A model generated the notes under the pieces. That model was not told the origin of the DNA and did not search any database. It saw only the letters and a list, made by a program, of their open reading frames with translations. Positions 47,118 to 56,266 of a stretch of DNA of 64,000 nucleotides are shown here, in pieces; position 1 is the stretch's first letter, and the number at the start of each line of letters is the position of its first letter. Both the position numbers and the translations under genes were made by a program. The stretch covers positions 1-64,000 of the forward strand of contig FCOH02000003.1 in NCBI GenBank assembly GCA_001544595.2, given 5' to 3'. The stretch is from Caballeronia peredens. GTDB lineage: Bacteria > Pseudomonadota > Gammaproteobacteria > Burkholderiales > Burkholderiaceae.

Positions 47118-47249
47118 TGTCGGATGGGATCAAGTGCGAATTCTTGATTTTGGGTCAAGGATCATTTGAGACTAGCACCGTTTTTGCGAAAGTCGAAGCG
47201 GCCCATACTGCGCTCATCGACTTTGAACATTCAACGGAGCGTGAGCAGC

Positions 47250-48146
47250 ATGAACATCTTTATCACAGGCGCGAGCGGTTTCATCGGCGGATCCATTGCC
47301 GCGGGCCTCGCGCGCGACGGACATCGCGTGCGCGGTCTCATCCGCCGCGCGGAACAGAGCGACGAACTGAAGCGGCTCGGCATCGAACCGGTGATCGGCA
47401 GTCTGGACGATACCGCCCTGCTCGCCGCCGAAGCGCGTGCCGCCGACGCGGTCATCAACGCGGCCAGCAGCGATCATCGCGGCGCGGTCGAAGCGCTGAT
47501 CGGCGCGCTCGAAGGCTCGAACAAGCCTTTCCTGCATACGAGCGGATCGAGCATCGTCGGCGACGCGTCGGGCGGCGAAGAATCGGACACGATCTACACG
47601 GAAGACGACCTGCCCGAGCCGACACCCGACAAGGCGCCGCGCGTGGCGATCGACAATCTGGTGCTCGACGCCGCCAGACGCGGCGTGCGCTCGGCCGTGC
47701 TCTGCAACACGCTGATTTACGGTCACGGCGCAGTGCCGGGCGCGGCGAGCGTGCAACTGCCGCGGCTCGAAAGTCAGGCGAAGAAGAGCGGCATCGTGCG
47801 CCATGTGGGACGCGGACTGAATATCTGGTCGAACGTGCATATCGACGATGTCGTCGATATCTACCGCCTTGCGCTCGAAAAATCGCCGGCGGGCACGTTC
47901 TATTTCGTCGAAAGCGGCGAGGCGCAGTTCCGCGACATGACCACCGCCATGGCTAAGACGCTGCATCTGCGCGGACCGGAAGACTGGCCGCTCGACCAGG
48001 CGATCGCGGAATGGGGCTACGAGATGGCTTCGTACGGACTCGGCTCGAACAGCCGCGTGCGCAGCAAGCGCACGCGTGAATTGCTCGGCTGGCAGCCGAA
48101 ACGAACGTCCGTCATCGAGTGGATCGAGAAGGACATGGTCGTCTGA
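47250..48146 (+). CDS. NAD-dependent epimerase/dehydratase family protein
   Basis: Extended short-chain dehydrogenase-like protein of 298 aa. The N-terminal Rossmann motif is MNIFITGASGFIGGSIAAGL; SGSSIVGDAS carries the conserved serine region. The usual YxxxK is not obvious where expected (APRVAIDNLVL), which suggests an atypical reductase or a regulatory NAD-binding protein. ATG 47250 begins the Rossmann fold and has GGAGCGTGAGCAGC upstream. It is followed by a hairpin and the convergent Ldh gene. Substrate unknown. Confidence 0.85.
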   Translation: MNIFITGASGFIGGSIAAGLARDGHRVRGLIRRAEQSDELKRLGIEPVIGSLDDTALLAAEARAADAVINAASSDHRGAVEALIGALEGSNKPFLHTSGSSIVGDASGGEESDTIYTEDDLPEPTPDKAPRVAIDNLVLDAARRGVRSAVLCNTLIYGHGAVPGAASVQLPRLESQAKKSGIVRHVGRGLNIWSNVHIDDVVDIYRLALEKSPAGTFYFVESGEAQFRDMTTAMAKTLHLRGPEDWPLDQAIAEWGYEMASYGLGSNSRVRSKRTRELLGWQPKRTSVIEWIEKDMVV

Positions 48147-48171
48147 ACGGCGCCCGCGCGCGGATGAAAGA

Positions 48172-48202
48172 CGCGGCAAACTGGTTTGACCAATTTGCCG
48201 CG
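48172..48202. terminator. Long hairpin between convergent genes
   Basis: CGCGGCAAA (48172-48180) pairs with TTTGCCGCG (48194-48202), and after one mismatch TGG pairs with CCA around TTTGA. It lies midway between the stops of the epimerase and Ldh genes. No T-run follows on either strand, so termination may rely on the stem alone. The inner TGGTTTGACCA also looks like a GntR/FadR half-site pair. Confidence 0.5.
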
Positions 48203-48219
48203 CCATTCGCTTCCGCGCC

Positions 48220-49329
48220 TTACTTCAACGCGCTCGCAAACTTCTCGATTTCCGCTTCCGGCATGCCGGACGTCGCCGCCGATTCGCGGATCTGCTTCCA
48301 GGTCGTCGGATCGATCGCGATGCCGTTCGCCGTGCGTTCCGCGCGCCGCGCTTCCTCGGGCTCACCCGGCGCATGGATCGCGTCGACGCCTTCTGCGTGC
48401 GGCGAAGCCTTCATCCACTCGAGGAACGCTTCAGCTTCGGCTTGCGCGGCGGGCGCGTCGAAGGCGTTGGGATCAAGAATCACCGACGTCATGCAGTTGA
48501 TGATCGCGCTCGACGTTTCCAGCGTGCTTTCGTGCGTCGTATAGCCGCCCGACAGCGCACCGCCGAAGATCTCGCACAACGCCGCGAGACCCGATCCCTT
48601 GTGCAGTCCGAACGCCGTGAGCGAGCCGAACGGCTCCTCGTGCATCACCTTGGGCTCGATGGTCGGCTTGCCTTCGTGATCGAGCAGCATGCCCGGCGCG
48701 ACCTTCACGCCCTTGTTGTACGCGACGCGCGTCTTGCCATACGCGATGCCGGCGGTCGCGAAATCGAGCACGAGCGGGCTCTTGCCCGCGCGCGGATAAG
48801 CCGCGCAGAACGGATTCGTGCCGAAGCGCCGGTCGATGCCACCGAACGGCGCGACGAGCGGATCGCCCGCCACGTTCACGAAGTGGAACGACACCAGTCC
48901 GGCCTTCGCGCACTGTTCCGCCCAGTGCCCGATGCGTCCGATGTGATGCGCCTTGCGCAAGCCGACCGCGCAGACACCGAGCTTTTTCGCGCGTTCGATG
49001 CCGTATTCCATCGCTTCGTAAGCCACGACCTGACCGAAGCCCTTGCGGCCGTCGACGGTCAGCACCGCGCCCGCGTCGCGCACGATCTCGGCGTGCGTGT
49101 TCAGCTTCAACTGCCCTTCGCCGAGCGACGCGACGTAGCGCGGAATCATGCCGACGCCGTGCGAGTCATGGCCCGACAGATTCGACATCACGAGGTGATC
49201 GGCGACCAGTTCCGCTTCGCGCGGCGTGCTGCCTGCGTGCTCCCAGATCGCTCGGACGTAGGTGTGCAGCGTGTCGGCCGCGATGCGCTGTTCGGTTGCG
49301 GAAGTGGTGGACGTTGGGGATGCATTCAT
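48220..49329 (-). CDS. Ldh-family (malate/L-lactate/ureidoglycolate-type) dehydrogenase
   Basis: NAD(P)-dependent oxidoreductase of 369 aa of the MDH/LDH2 family, not related to classic lactate dehydrogenase. LSGHDSHGVGMIPRY (51-65) and RKAHHIGRIGHWAEQCA are the family motifs, with DGRKGFGQVVAYEAM between them. It oxidises a 2-hydroxy acid to the 2-oxo acid; candidates include malate, sulfolactate, ureidoglycolate or 2,3-diketogulonate. The frame opens at 49410; ATG 49329 with CAGGAGACGAG upstream is chosen. A GntR-like operator lies about 80 bases upstream, and no regulator gene is adjacent. Confidence 0.85.
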   Translation of the reverse strand: MNASPTSTTSATEQRIAADTLHTYVRAIWEHAGSTPREAELVADHLVMSNLSGHDSHGVGMIPRYVASLGEGQLKLNTHAEIVRDAGAVLTVDGRKGFGQVVAYEAMEYGIERAKKLGVCAVGLRKAHHIGRIGHWAEQCAKAGLVSFHFVNVAGDPLVAPFGGIDRRFGTNPFCAAYPRAGKSPLVLDFATAGIAYGKTRVAYNKGVKVAPGMLLDHEGKPTIEPKVMHEEPFGSLTAFGLHKGSGLAALCEIFGGALSGGYTTHESTLETSSAIINCMTSVILDPNAFDAPAAQAEAEAFLEWMKASPHAEGVDAIHAPGEPEEARRAERTANGIAIDPTTWKQIRESAATSGMPEAEIEKFASALK

Positions 49330-49407
49330 TGCGACACTCGTCTCCTGGTTGGTTGCTCGCGCGCCATTTTTTCGAGAAACGCGCGGGCTTCCCACTTTAC
49401 AGACGAT

Positions 49408-49426
49408 CAACTGGCCTTACCAGTTG
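49408..49426. promoter_or_regulatory. GntR-type operator upstream of the Ldh gene
   Basis: CAACTGG (49408-49414) and CCAGTTG (49420-49426) are perfect complements five bases apart, 79-97 bases upstream of the Ldh start codon. The form, a TGG-N5-CCA core, resembles operators of FadR-type GntR regulators. No gntR gene is in this neighbourhood. Confidence 0.5.
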
Positions 49427-49451
49427 GTTTTACAAAATTCACTTACAACGC

Positions 49452-49481
49452 TCGAAAAAAAAGCCCGGGCCAGCCGGGCTT
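49452..49481 (-). terminator. Intrinsic terminator after the M20 peptidase gene
   Basis: On the minus strand AAGCCCGG pairs with CCGGGCTT (eight pairs, loop of five), followed by a run of T (complement of AAAAAA at 49455-49460). It begins 27 bases after the peptidase stop codon and separates it from the Ldh gene. Confidence 0.88.
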
Positions 49482-49507
49482 CCATTCTCGATCGACACGC
49501 GCAACGC

Positions 49508-50989
49508 TCAGGGCGCCGCTGCGATCACCTCTGCCACGGCGGCCGTCAGCTTCTTCGCGTACGGCACATGCAGGAATTCGTTCGGACCGTGCGCGTTGGA
49601 TTTCGGGCCGAGCACGCCGCACACCATGAATTGCGAGCGCGGGAAGCCTTCCTTCAGCGTGTTCATCAGCGGAATGGTGCCGCCCTGACCCATGAACGCG
49701 ACGCTTGCATCGAAATGACGCTGCGAAGCGTCGTTCAGCGAGGTCGCCAGCCACGGCGCAAGATCGGGCGCATTCCAGCCGGTCGCGGCGCCCGCTTCCG
49801 GCTTGAAAGTGACCTTCGCGTTATACGGCGGATCAAATTCCAGCAGCGATTTCAGGCGCGCGACCGCTTCCGTCGCGTCCACGAGCGGCGGAAGCCGCAG
49901 CGACAGCTTGAACGCGGTGCGCGGCGCGAGCACATTGCCCGCGTCCGCGAGTGGCGGCAGGCCGGCCGCGCCCGTCACCGTGAGCGACGGCCGCCACGTC
50001 GAATTGATCAGCGCTTCGCGCGGATCGGTTGTTGTCGGGAGGACGCTGCCGCCGTCCTGACCGCAGCTCCACGGCAGCTTCTTCCAGACGTCGTCGCCGA
50101 GAATGCGCGCGGTGGCGTCGGCTTCGTGCTGGCGCAACATTGGAATCGGACAGTGAAAATCGCGGGGTAGCAGATCGCCGGTGCTCGCGTCTTCGAGACG
50201 CTCGAACAGTTGCCGCATGATGCGGAACGTCGACGGCGCAATGCCGCCGTAGCCGCCCGAGTGGATGCCCTCGTCGAGCACCTGCACTTCGAGATCGCCC
50301 GAAACGAGACCGCGCAGCGAAGTCGTGAGCCAGAGCTGATCGTAATTGCCCGCGCCGGAATCGAGGCAGATCACGAGGCCGACGTCGCCGAGCCGCTCGC
50401 GCAGCGCGTCGATGTAAGGCAGCAAATCGTAGCTGCCCGATTCCTCGCACGTCTCGATGATGCCCACGCAGCGCGGCCGCTCGACGCCCTGCGCATCCAG
50501 CGCCGCAAGCGCGGTGATGCTGGCGTAGGTGGCGTAACCGTCGTCGGCGCCGCCCCGGCCGTAGAGCTTGCCGTCTTCGAACTTGGGCGTCCACGGGCCG
50601 AGATCGCTGCGCCAGCCTTCGAATTCCGGCTGTTTGTCCAGATGGCCATAGAGCACGACCGTTTCCGTGCTACCCGAGCGCGTAGCGGGCGCTTCGAAGA
50701 AGATCACCGGCGTGCGCCCGGACAGACGCACGATCTCGACCTTGAGCCCTTTGACCGGCTGCGCTTTCACCCAGTCGACCGCATCCGTCACGACGCGCTC
50801 GATAAAACCGTGGCGCGCCCAGTCGCTGTCGAACATCGGGCTCTTCGCCGGGACCGCGATGTAGTCGGTCAGCGCGGGCACGATCTCGTCGTTCCATTTG
50901 CGCTCCACGAATTCCCGCAGGACGGCGGAATCGAGCCGAACCGCTTCTTCGTGCTGCGTGCTGTCGCCCGCGCTATCGCCGATAGTCAT
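49508..50989 (-). CDS. M20-family metallopeptidase
   Basis: Dizinc peptidase or amidohydrolase of 493 aa, cytoplasmic. Metal ligands and acid/base residues are in order: His116 in LYGHLDKQ, Asp149 in GRGGADDGYA, Glu182-Glu183 in ETCEESGS, Asp210 in CLDSGAG and a C-terminal histidine in NAHGPNEFL. The lid domain lies between. It probably acts on dipeptides or N-acyl amino acids, in the CNDP-like branch judging by length and the HLDKQPEF form. It stands alone with a terminator after it. The start at 50989 gives a plausible N-terminus but no strong ribosome site. Confidence 0.88.
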   Translation of the reverse strand: MTIGDSAGDSTQHEEAVRLDSAVLREFVERKWNDEIVPALTDYIAVPAKSPMFDSDWARHGFIERVVTDAVDWVKAQPVKGLKVEIVRLSGRTPVIFFEAPATRSGSTETVVLYGHLDKQPEFEGWRSDLGPWTPKFEDGKLYGRGGADDGYATYASITALAALDAQGVERPRCVGIIETCEESGSYDLLPYIDALRERLGDVGLVICLDSGAGNYDQLWLTTSLRGLVSGDLEVQVLDEGIHSGGYGGIAPSTFRIMRQLFERLEDASTGDLLPRDFHCPIPMLRQHEADATARILGDDVWKKLPWSCGQDGGSVLPTTTDPREALINSTWRPSLTVTGAAGLPPLADAGNVLAPRTAFKLSLRLPPLVDATEAVARLKSLLEFDPPYNAKVTFKPEAGAATGWNAPDLAPWLATSLNDASQRHFDASVAFMGQGGTIPLMNTLKEGFPRSQFMVCGVLGPKSNAHGPNEFLHVPYAKKLTAAVAEVIAAAP

Positions 50990-51086
50990 GACCGTGTATC
51001 CAATTCGAGCAAACTTAAATGATAGACGGGATTTGCTCCTTACTGGACCGCCTGCGCGCCGCGCCCGCGTGAATTGAAGGATTTTT

Positions 51087-53576
51087 TCAACGTGCCGGCG
51101 CGGCCGACGCGTCGTCGCGCGTTCCGGACACGACGACGCGCGTCACGGCCGGATCGGCGTCGATCGCCTGATCGGTGAACGGAAAACGCGCCCAGCGCTT
51201 CGCCGCGAACGCGCGCGTCGCATCGCCGGAATGCGGCGAGGCCGGATCGTCGGATTCGGAATGTGACAGCATCGTGTCGGCCTCCACGCCGGCCGCGCCG
51301 AACGTGACGACCTGCACATAGCTGTCGCCCTGGCCGCTGATGTCCATCGGATAGCCCTTCGAATCGAGCGGGCGCCGCGCGCACACGATCGTGAAATAGC
51401 CCGCCTCGTCGCAGCCGCCGTACAGCGGCACGCGCGCGCCGTTGCGCATCGTGTAGAGAATGTCGCCGCGCCGCGAATCGAGCGCAAAGCCGTTCAGCCT
51501 GAGCGCGAGCGCCGCGCCGCCGAGCGCCTGACGCAAATCCTGCAACACGGCCGGATTGTCGACGTTGAAGCCGCCGGGCGTCGCGAGCGGCTTGTTCGGA
51601 TCGAAGCCGGACTCGTACAGGCGCTCCGGTGCGATGCGCGTCACGCGCAGCCAGAACTCGTCCCACAGATTCGCGCCGCGCGCGTCGATGTCGGCCGTGC
51701 CGTTCCACTGCCGCAGCACTTCACACGCGTCGTGCAGGTTGGACACGGCATCGTTGACCGTGCAGACCGCGTCGAGCAGCGGCTTGCGGAACAGCCGCTC
51801 GGACATCGAATTGGTTTCGAGCACGGCGGATTCGAGCGCCTCGCGCGTGACGCCGCCGCGCTCGCGCTGCAGCCGCGCCGCGAGCAGATGGCCGTAGCGC
51901 GTGCGCAACGACTGCTCGACTCGCGTCGCGCCCGCGATACGCGGATAGCCCGACATCGGCGCGTTCGCGTTGGTGAGCCAGTAACTGTCGTTGAAATTGC
52001 CGACGTAATCGCCGCGCACCGTGCTCGGCAACTGTTCGACGGGCAGCGCGCCCGGCTGCACGCTCGCCGGATCGGCGCGCCAGGCACACGCGCTTTTCGA
52101 ACCGTCGAGAAACGGCACGCCGGCCACGCGGCCCGCGAACGCGCGGCCGGCGGGCGTCGTGCAGGCGTCCGCGAGCGCGTCGGGCACGTTCGGAATCGGC
52201 CCCAGGTCGGCGAACCAGACGCGCTCGTCGCCGCGTCCGATCGCGAACGTGTTGACCCACGGCATGCCCGCATAGCGCTTCTGGATCGCCATGAAGTCGG
52301 TCAGCGAGCGCGCCTGACTCCACGCCAGGAAATTCTGAAACGCACGCGTGTTGTCGGCGTTCACGTCGGCGAGCGCATACGCGCGTTGCGCGCTCCAGCC
52401 GAGGCCCTGCGCCATCGACGACAGATCGACGACCGGCCCGAAGCGCGTCTTGTAGAGCGTGCGCGACACGGATTCGTACGTGCCGTCGGCGCGGCGCGAG
52501 CGCACCGTGAGCGGCACGGGCGTCATCGCTTCGCTCTGGCCGTCGACGAGATAGCGCGTCGGATCGGCGGAATCGAGCGTCAACTGAAAGATGCCGAAGC
52601 GCCGCGCGCTCGACACCGTATGCGTCCACGCGATGTTCTCGTTGAAGCCGAGCACGATCATCGGCACGCCGAGAAACGACACGCCCGCGACGTTCACCTG
52701 GCCCGGAATCGTCAGTTGCGCCTGATAAAAGCGGTCGGGGCCGCGCCAGAACCAGTGCGGATTGCCGAACAGGATGCTGCGCTTGTCGCGCGTGATCGGC
52801 GCGCCGAACGCGAGCGCGTTGCTGCCGATGCCCGGATCCTCGCCGATGGCAAAGCGCAGCGCGTCGAGCGAAGTCTGAGCCGTCTGTGCCGGCGGTTCGC
52901 CGTCGCCGCGCGGCGACGCAGCGGGCGGTCTGGGCGGATGCGCCGTCGCGATCGGCGTCAGGAAGCGCACCGAGCCGCCTGCGAGATTGGCCGCGATCAG
53001 GCGCAGATAGATGTCGTCAGCGCTGATTTTGTCGACCCACGGCTTGCCCCGGCACGCGGCGTGCGCGCCCGGAAAGCTGCCGCCATTGAGATCGGCGAGA
53101 TAGCGGTTGTAGCCGCTCGCGAAGCCGTCGATCAGGCTGCGCAGTTCGGCGGGCTGCGCGGACCGGTAGCGCTCGACCGTCGCCTGATCGCCGATCATGC
53201 GGAAGAAGAAATCAGCGTCGATGTTGCGCGGCTGGCCGAAGGTGGCGGTCGAAGGCGGCCGGGCGTCGGCGCCGAAGTAGGCCGAGCGCTCGCCGCGGTA
53301 GGTGACGAAGGCGTCGGCGAGCGTGCACAGGTTGTCTTGCGCCTGCGCATAGCCGAAACCGAAGCCGAGGCTGCCCCAGTCGGCCGCGCGAATGTGCGGA
53401 ATGCCGTCCTGCGTGCGGCGGATCTCTGCGCTCCAGGCACTCTGGACGGCCGGGCCGGTCTGATAGGCGGCGCCCGTCTGGGCGGCTGCGCCCGGCGTCG
53501 GCGGCGGCACGACGCAGCCGGCCAGCACGGCGCTCGCGAGCACTCCGGAGATCGCAAGGCTGACGAAGTGATTCAT
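51087..53576 (-). CDS. Penicillin acylase family protein (AHL-acylase-like), lipoprotein
   Basis: Ntn-hydrolase precursor of 829 aa. Lipobox LAGC (Cys21) predicts a membrane-anchored, exported enzyme. The autocatalytic cleavage site is GIGSNALAFG, with Ser252 as the new N-terminal nucleophile of the large beta chain; NPHWFWRGPDRFYQAQLT and FNENIAWTHTVSSA are typical beta-chain motifs. The family cleaves amides such as acyl-homoserine lactones, penicillins or aculeacin-like lipopeptides. Quorum-signal degradation is therefore possible, not shown. ATG 53576 has GAGGGACTCACGCG upstream; the frame runs on to 53666. Confidence 0.88.
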   Translation of the reverse strand: MNHFVSLAISGVLASAVLAGCVVPPPTPGAAAQTGAAYQTGPAVQSAWSAEIRRTQDGIPHIRAADWGSLGFGFGYAQAQDNLCTLADAFVTYRGERSAYFGADARPPSTATFGQPRNIDADFFFRMIGDQATVERYRSAQPAELRSLIDGFASGYNRYLADLNGGSFPGAHAACRGKPWVDKISADDIYLRLIAANLAGGSVRFLTPIATAHPPRPPAASPRGDGEPPAQTAQTSLDALRFAIGEDPGIGSNALAFGAPITRDKRSILFGNPHWFWRGPDRFYQAQLTIPGQVNVAGVSFLGVPMIVLGFNENIAWTHTVSSARRFGIFQLTLDSADPTRYLVDGQSEAMTPVPLTVRSRRADGTYESVSRTLYKTRFGPVVDLSSMAQGLGWSAQRAYALADVNADNTRAFQNFLAWSQARSLTDFMAIQKRYAGMPWVNTFAIGRGDERVWFADLGPIPNVPDALADACTTPAGRAFAGRVAGVPFLDGSKSACAWRADPASVQPGALPVEQLPSTVRGDYVGNFNDSYWLTNANAPMSGYPRIAGATRVEQSLRTRYGHLLAARLQRERGGVTREALESAVLETNSMSERLFRKPLLDAVCTVNDAVSNLHDACEVLRQWNGTADIDARGANLWDEFWLRVTRIAPERLYESGFDPNKPLATPGGFNVDNPAVLQDLRQALGGAALALRLNGFALDSRRGDILYTMRNGARVPLYGGCDEAGYFTIVCARRPLDSKGYPMDISGQGDSYVQVVTFGAAGVEADTMLSHSESDDPASPHSGDATRAFAAKRWARFPFTDQAIDADPAVTRVVVSGTRDDASAAPAR

Positions 53577-53734
53577 CGCGTGAGTCCCTCGGTCCGATCG
53601 ACGTGATGACGGCGGATGACTGTCCCGCGCGCAGTATCGCATTCGCCGCGACCGACGCACCGCCAAAGTCTAGCCGCTCCCGTCCGCGGCGCGAAGCCGT
53701 TGCACAATGCATCGATTCCACCACGCTCACTCCG

Positions 53735-53917
53735 ATGACTCGCCACGACGACCCACGCCCGACGCCGCCCGAGCGCCCCTTGCCGGACGAATGCTGCCAG
53801 AGCGGCTGCAATCCGTGCGTCTTCGATTTGTATCAGGAAGCGCTCGAACGTTACGAGACGCAGTTGCGTGCGTGGGAAGCGCGGCATGCGGCGTCGCCGG
53901 CGCGTCGCAAGTCCTGA
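53735..53917 (+). CDS. Small oxidoreductase-like-domain protein (60 aa)
   Basis: A 60-aa protein with the cysteine-rich motif PLPDECCQSGCNPCVFDLYQEALERYE. This is the oxidoreductase-like N-terminal domain (PF09791 type), found alone in many proteobacteria. The four cysteines could bind metal or an Fe-S cluster; the role is unknown. ATG 53735 is the best start, since the earlier GTG/ATG at 53603 lies across the divergent acylase promoter. It is 88 bases upstream of the DUF1993 gene. Confidence 0.78.
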   Translation: MTRHDDPRPTPPERPLPDECCQSGCNPCVFDLYQEALERYETQLRAWEARHAASPARRKS

Positions 53918-54005
53918 GCGCCGCGTCCCGGCGATTCCGGCAGGCGAATGCGCCTGTTGCTATGCTTATCTCCCCTGTCGACAAGAACTCAAGGAGCACA
54001 AGCCC

Positions 54006-54515
54006 ATGTCCCTCACGATGTATCGCGCATCGATCCCCGTCTTTATCCGCGGACTCGAAGTGTGCGCGGATCTGCTCGAAAAAGGCGCCGCCTTCGCCGA
54101 TCAAAAAGGCCTCGCCCACGCCGATGTGATCAACGCCCGCCTTGCGCCCGACATGCTGCCGCTCGCCGCGCAGATCCAGCGCGCGAGCGACACCGCCAAG
54201 CTTTCGGCGGCGCGGCTCGCGGGCGTCGAGGCGCCGCGCTTCGAAGACAACGAAGACAGCTTTCCGTCGCTCGCGGCGCGTATCGAAAAGACGATCGCTT
54301 TCCTGAAGAGCATCGACCGCGCCGCGCTCGCCGACAGCGAAACGCGCACCGTCACGCTGAAGTTTCCGGATTTTTCGCCGTCGTTCTCAGGCGTCGATTA
54401 TCTGTTGGGCTTCGGCTTGCCGAACTTCTATTTCCACGTCGTCACGACGCACGACATCCTGCGCCATCTCGGCGCACCGATCGGCAAGCGGGACTTTCTC
54501 GGCCCGCTCAAATAA
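54006..54515 (+). CDS. DUF1993-family protein
   Basis: All-helical cytoplasmic protein of 169 aa: MYRASIPVFIRGLEVCADLLEKG, ARLAPDMLPLAAQIQRASDTAKLSAARLAG and FYFHVVTTHDILRHLGAPIGKRDFLG. The last stretch and the overall four-helix pattern match DUF1993, which resembles DinB-type folds. No function is established. CAAGGAGCACAAGCCC precedes the ATG. Its 3' end overlaps the convergent VOC gene by eight bases. Confidence 0.82.
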   Translation: MSLTMYRASIPVFIRGLEVCADLLEKGAAFADQKGLAHADVINARLAPDMLPLAAQIQRASDTAKLSAARLAGVEAPRFEDNEDSFPSLAARIEKTIAFLKSIDRAALADSETRTVTLKFPDFSPSFSGVDYLLGFGLPNFYFHVVTTHDILRHLGAPIGKRDFLGPLK

Positions 54516-54891
54516 GCTCGGAAATCTCGATGAGGTTGTAGTCCGGATCGCGCACGTAGACGGAGCGCAGCTTCTGCGTCGCGCCGGTGCGCTCAACCGG
54601 ACCTTCGACGACCGGCACGTTCATCTGCGCGAGCCGCTCGATCACGCGATCGAGCGGCACCGCGGCGATGAAGCACAGATCGAGCGCGCCCGGCACCGGC
54701 AGATGCGCCTTCGGCTCGAACTCGGCGCCGCGCACGTGAAGATTGATTTTCTGGTTGCCGAAGCGAAAGGCCATGCGGCCGTCGCCGAAGGTTTCGAGCT
54801 TCATTTGCAGCACGTCGACGTAAAAGCGCCGGGTGGCTTCGACGTCGACGCATGTCAGCACGAGATGGTCGAGATGATCGATCAGGGACAT
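54508..54891 (-). CDS. VOC-family (glyoxalase-like) protein
   Basis: Vicinal-oxygen-chelate fold protein of 127 aa made of two beta-alpha-beta-beta-beta units: IDHLDHLVLTCVDVEATRRFYVDVLQMKLETF, and LDLCFIAAVPLDRVIERLAQMNVPVVEGPVERTGATQKLRSVYVRDPDYNLIEI. The metal ligands would be His in DHLVLT, a Glu in the middle and Glu in NLIEI. The closest pattern I know is the YaeR/virulence-type VOC protein. Substrate unknown. ATG 54891 begins the fold; the longer frame to 55035 is not family-like. Confidence 0.82.
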   Translation of the reverse strand: MSLIDHLDHLVLTCVDVEATRRFYVDVLQMKLETFGDGRMAFRFGNQKINLHVRGAEFEPKAHLPVPGALDLCFIAAVPLDRVIERLAQMNVPVVEGPVERTGATQKLRSVYVRDPDYNLIEISELI

Positions 54892-54973
54892 GCGGGACTC
54901 CGTGAACGAGGTCCGCACATGGTAACGCAGCGTCCGAACCGTCACGCGACGGACAAACGCCCACTGCCGGCGC

Positions 54974-56266
54974 TCAGCCCTGCCGCGCCGCGATCTGCTT
55001 TCTCCAGCCGGCGAGAATGCGCCGCGCGAGCGCATCGTAGTCGCCGCCGAAGTGATGATCGCCCGGCAGCTTCACCACTTCGATGCCCGTCTTCGTGAGT
55101 TGCGGGCACAGCGTGTCCTCTTCCTTCTCGCCGTAGATGCATTGCACCATCTGAGGCGGCAGCCTGTTTAACTCCGGCCGCACCTTCAGCGCCTTGTCGC
55201 TCGCCTGCATGCCGAGCCAGCCCGTCACGCGGATCTGGAAATCCGCGGCGGGCGAGAAGCCCATCAGCGAGATATACGACACCTGCGCGCGCACCGCGTC
55301 CGGCAGCCGGTTGTAAGCGAACGGCATCACGTCCGCGCCGAACGAATAGCCGACGAGCGCCACGTGGCTCGTATGCCAGCGCGCGTTGTACGCGCGGATC
55401 ACGCGGGCGAGGTCGTTGGCGGTCTGCTGCGGCGACTTCTCGCTCCAGAAATAGCGCAGCGCGTCGATGCCGATCACCGAGACGCCGTCGCGCTGGAGCG
55501 CGAGCGCCATCGTCTTGTCGAGATCGCGCCAGCCGCCGTCGCCGGAAATGACGATCGCGAGCAGATCGGTCGGCTGCGCGGCGCGCAATTCGATGAGCGG
55601 CAGATCGGAAACGTCGCTGTCCGTCGCAGGCCCGGGCGCCTTCAGATGCGGCGCCGTCATCGCGACGAGCGCCTCGGCCTTCGAGCCGGCCGGTTGCGTC
55701 GCGGCGCGCTCCATGAAGCCCGGCAGTCCTTTCGCGTGGATGATGGTCGGGTCCGGCGGGCATGGAACGAAGCGCGCGTCGAGCCGCGCATCGGGCGCGA
55801 GCGACACGGCACCCGCGACGGTGTTGTCGGGGGCCTGTTTGAGCGCGCTTTCGGCGAGGGTCGCGCCCTGCCCCGTGCCGACGAGAATCGGCGAGAAATA
55901 GTGATTCGACTGCACGGTGCGTTCGAGCTGATGGCTCATGTTTTCCGCATCGCCGACGAGGTTGTGGCACGTCGTCTCGCTCTTGTCCGCCGACAGCCGC
56001 GCGGCGTACTTCGCCGTATCGACGCCGATGACCATCGCGCCTTTCGCGGCGAGCGCTTCGGCGGCTTGCTGGTCGCCCGGCGTCCAGCCGCTTTTCTCCG
56101 AAAACAGCACGACGAAGCCGGTCATCTCGCCGACGGGCTTCGTGAGCGTGACCTGGCCGAAGCGGCCGCCGGAAATCGATTCGGCGGCATGCGCCATATC
56201 AAACAGGGAAACACCGCAGACGGCGGCCATGACCAGCGCCGCCGCTTTCTTGCCAAAGAATTTCAT
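54974..56266 (-). CDS. acvB: AcvB/VirJ-family protein, probable lysyl-phosphatidylglycerol hydrolase
   Basis: Periplasmic alpha/beta-hydrolase of 430 aa. A signal peptide ends near AHAA (residue 28). The C-terminal half is the VirJ domain: AIVISGDGGWRDLDKTMALALQRDGVSVIGIDALRYFW, nucleophile serine in LVGYSFGADVMPF, and histidine in LPGDHHFGGDYDAL. In Agrobacterium and Rhizobium the homologue (AcvB/AtvA) is encoded next to the lysyl-PG synthase and removes lysine from lysyl-PG. Here its ATG overlaps the mprF stop (ATGA, 56263-56266), so the two are translationally coupled. Symbol given by this context. Confidence 0.88.
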   Translation of the reverse strand: MKFFGKKAAALVMAAVCGVSLFDMAHAAESISGGRFGQVTLTKPVGEMTGFVVLFSEKSGWTPGDQQAAEALAAKGAMVIGVDTAKYAARLSADKSETTCHNLVGDAENMSHQLERTVQSNHYFSPILVGTGQGATLAESALKQAPDNTVAGAVSLAPDARLDARFVPCPPDPTIIHAKGLPGFMERAATQPAGSKAEALVAMTAPHLKAPGPATDSDVSDLPLIELRAAQPTDLLAIVISGDGGWRDLDKTMALALQRDGVSVIGIDALRYFWSEKSPQQTANDLARVIRAYNARWHTSHVALVGYSFGADVMPFAYNRLPDAVRAQVSYISLMGFSPAADFQIRVTGWLGMQASDKALKVRPELNRLPPQMVQCIYGEKEEDTLCPQLTKTGIEVVKLPGDHHFGGDYDALARRILAGWRKQIAARQG

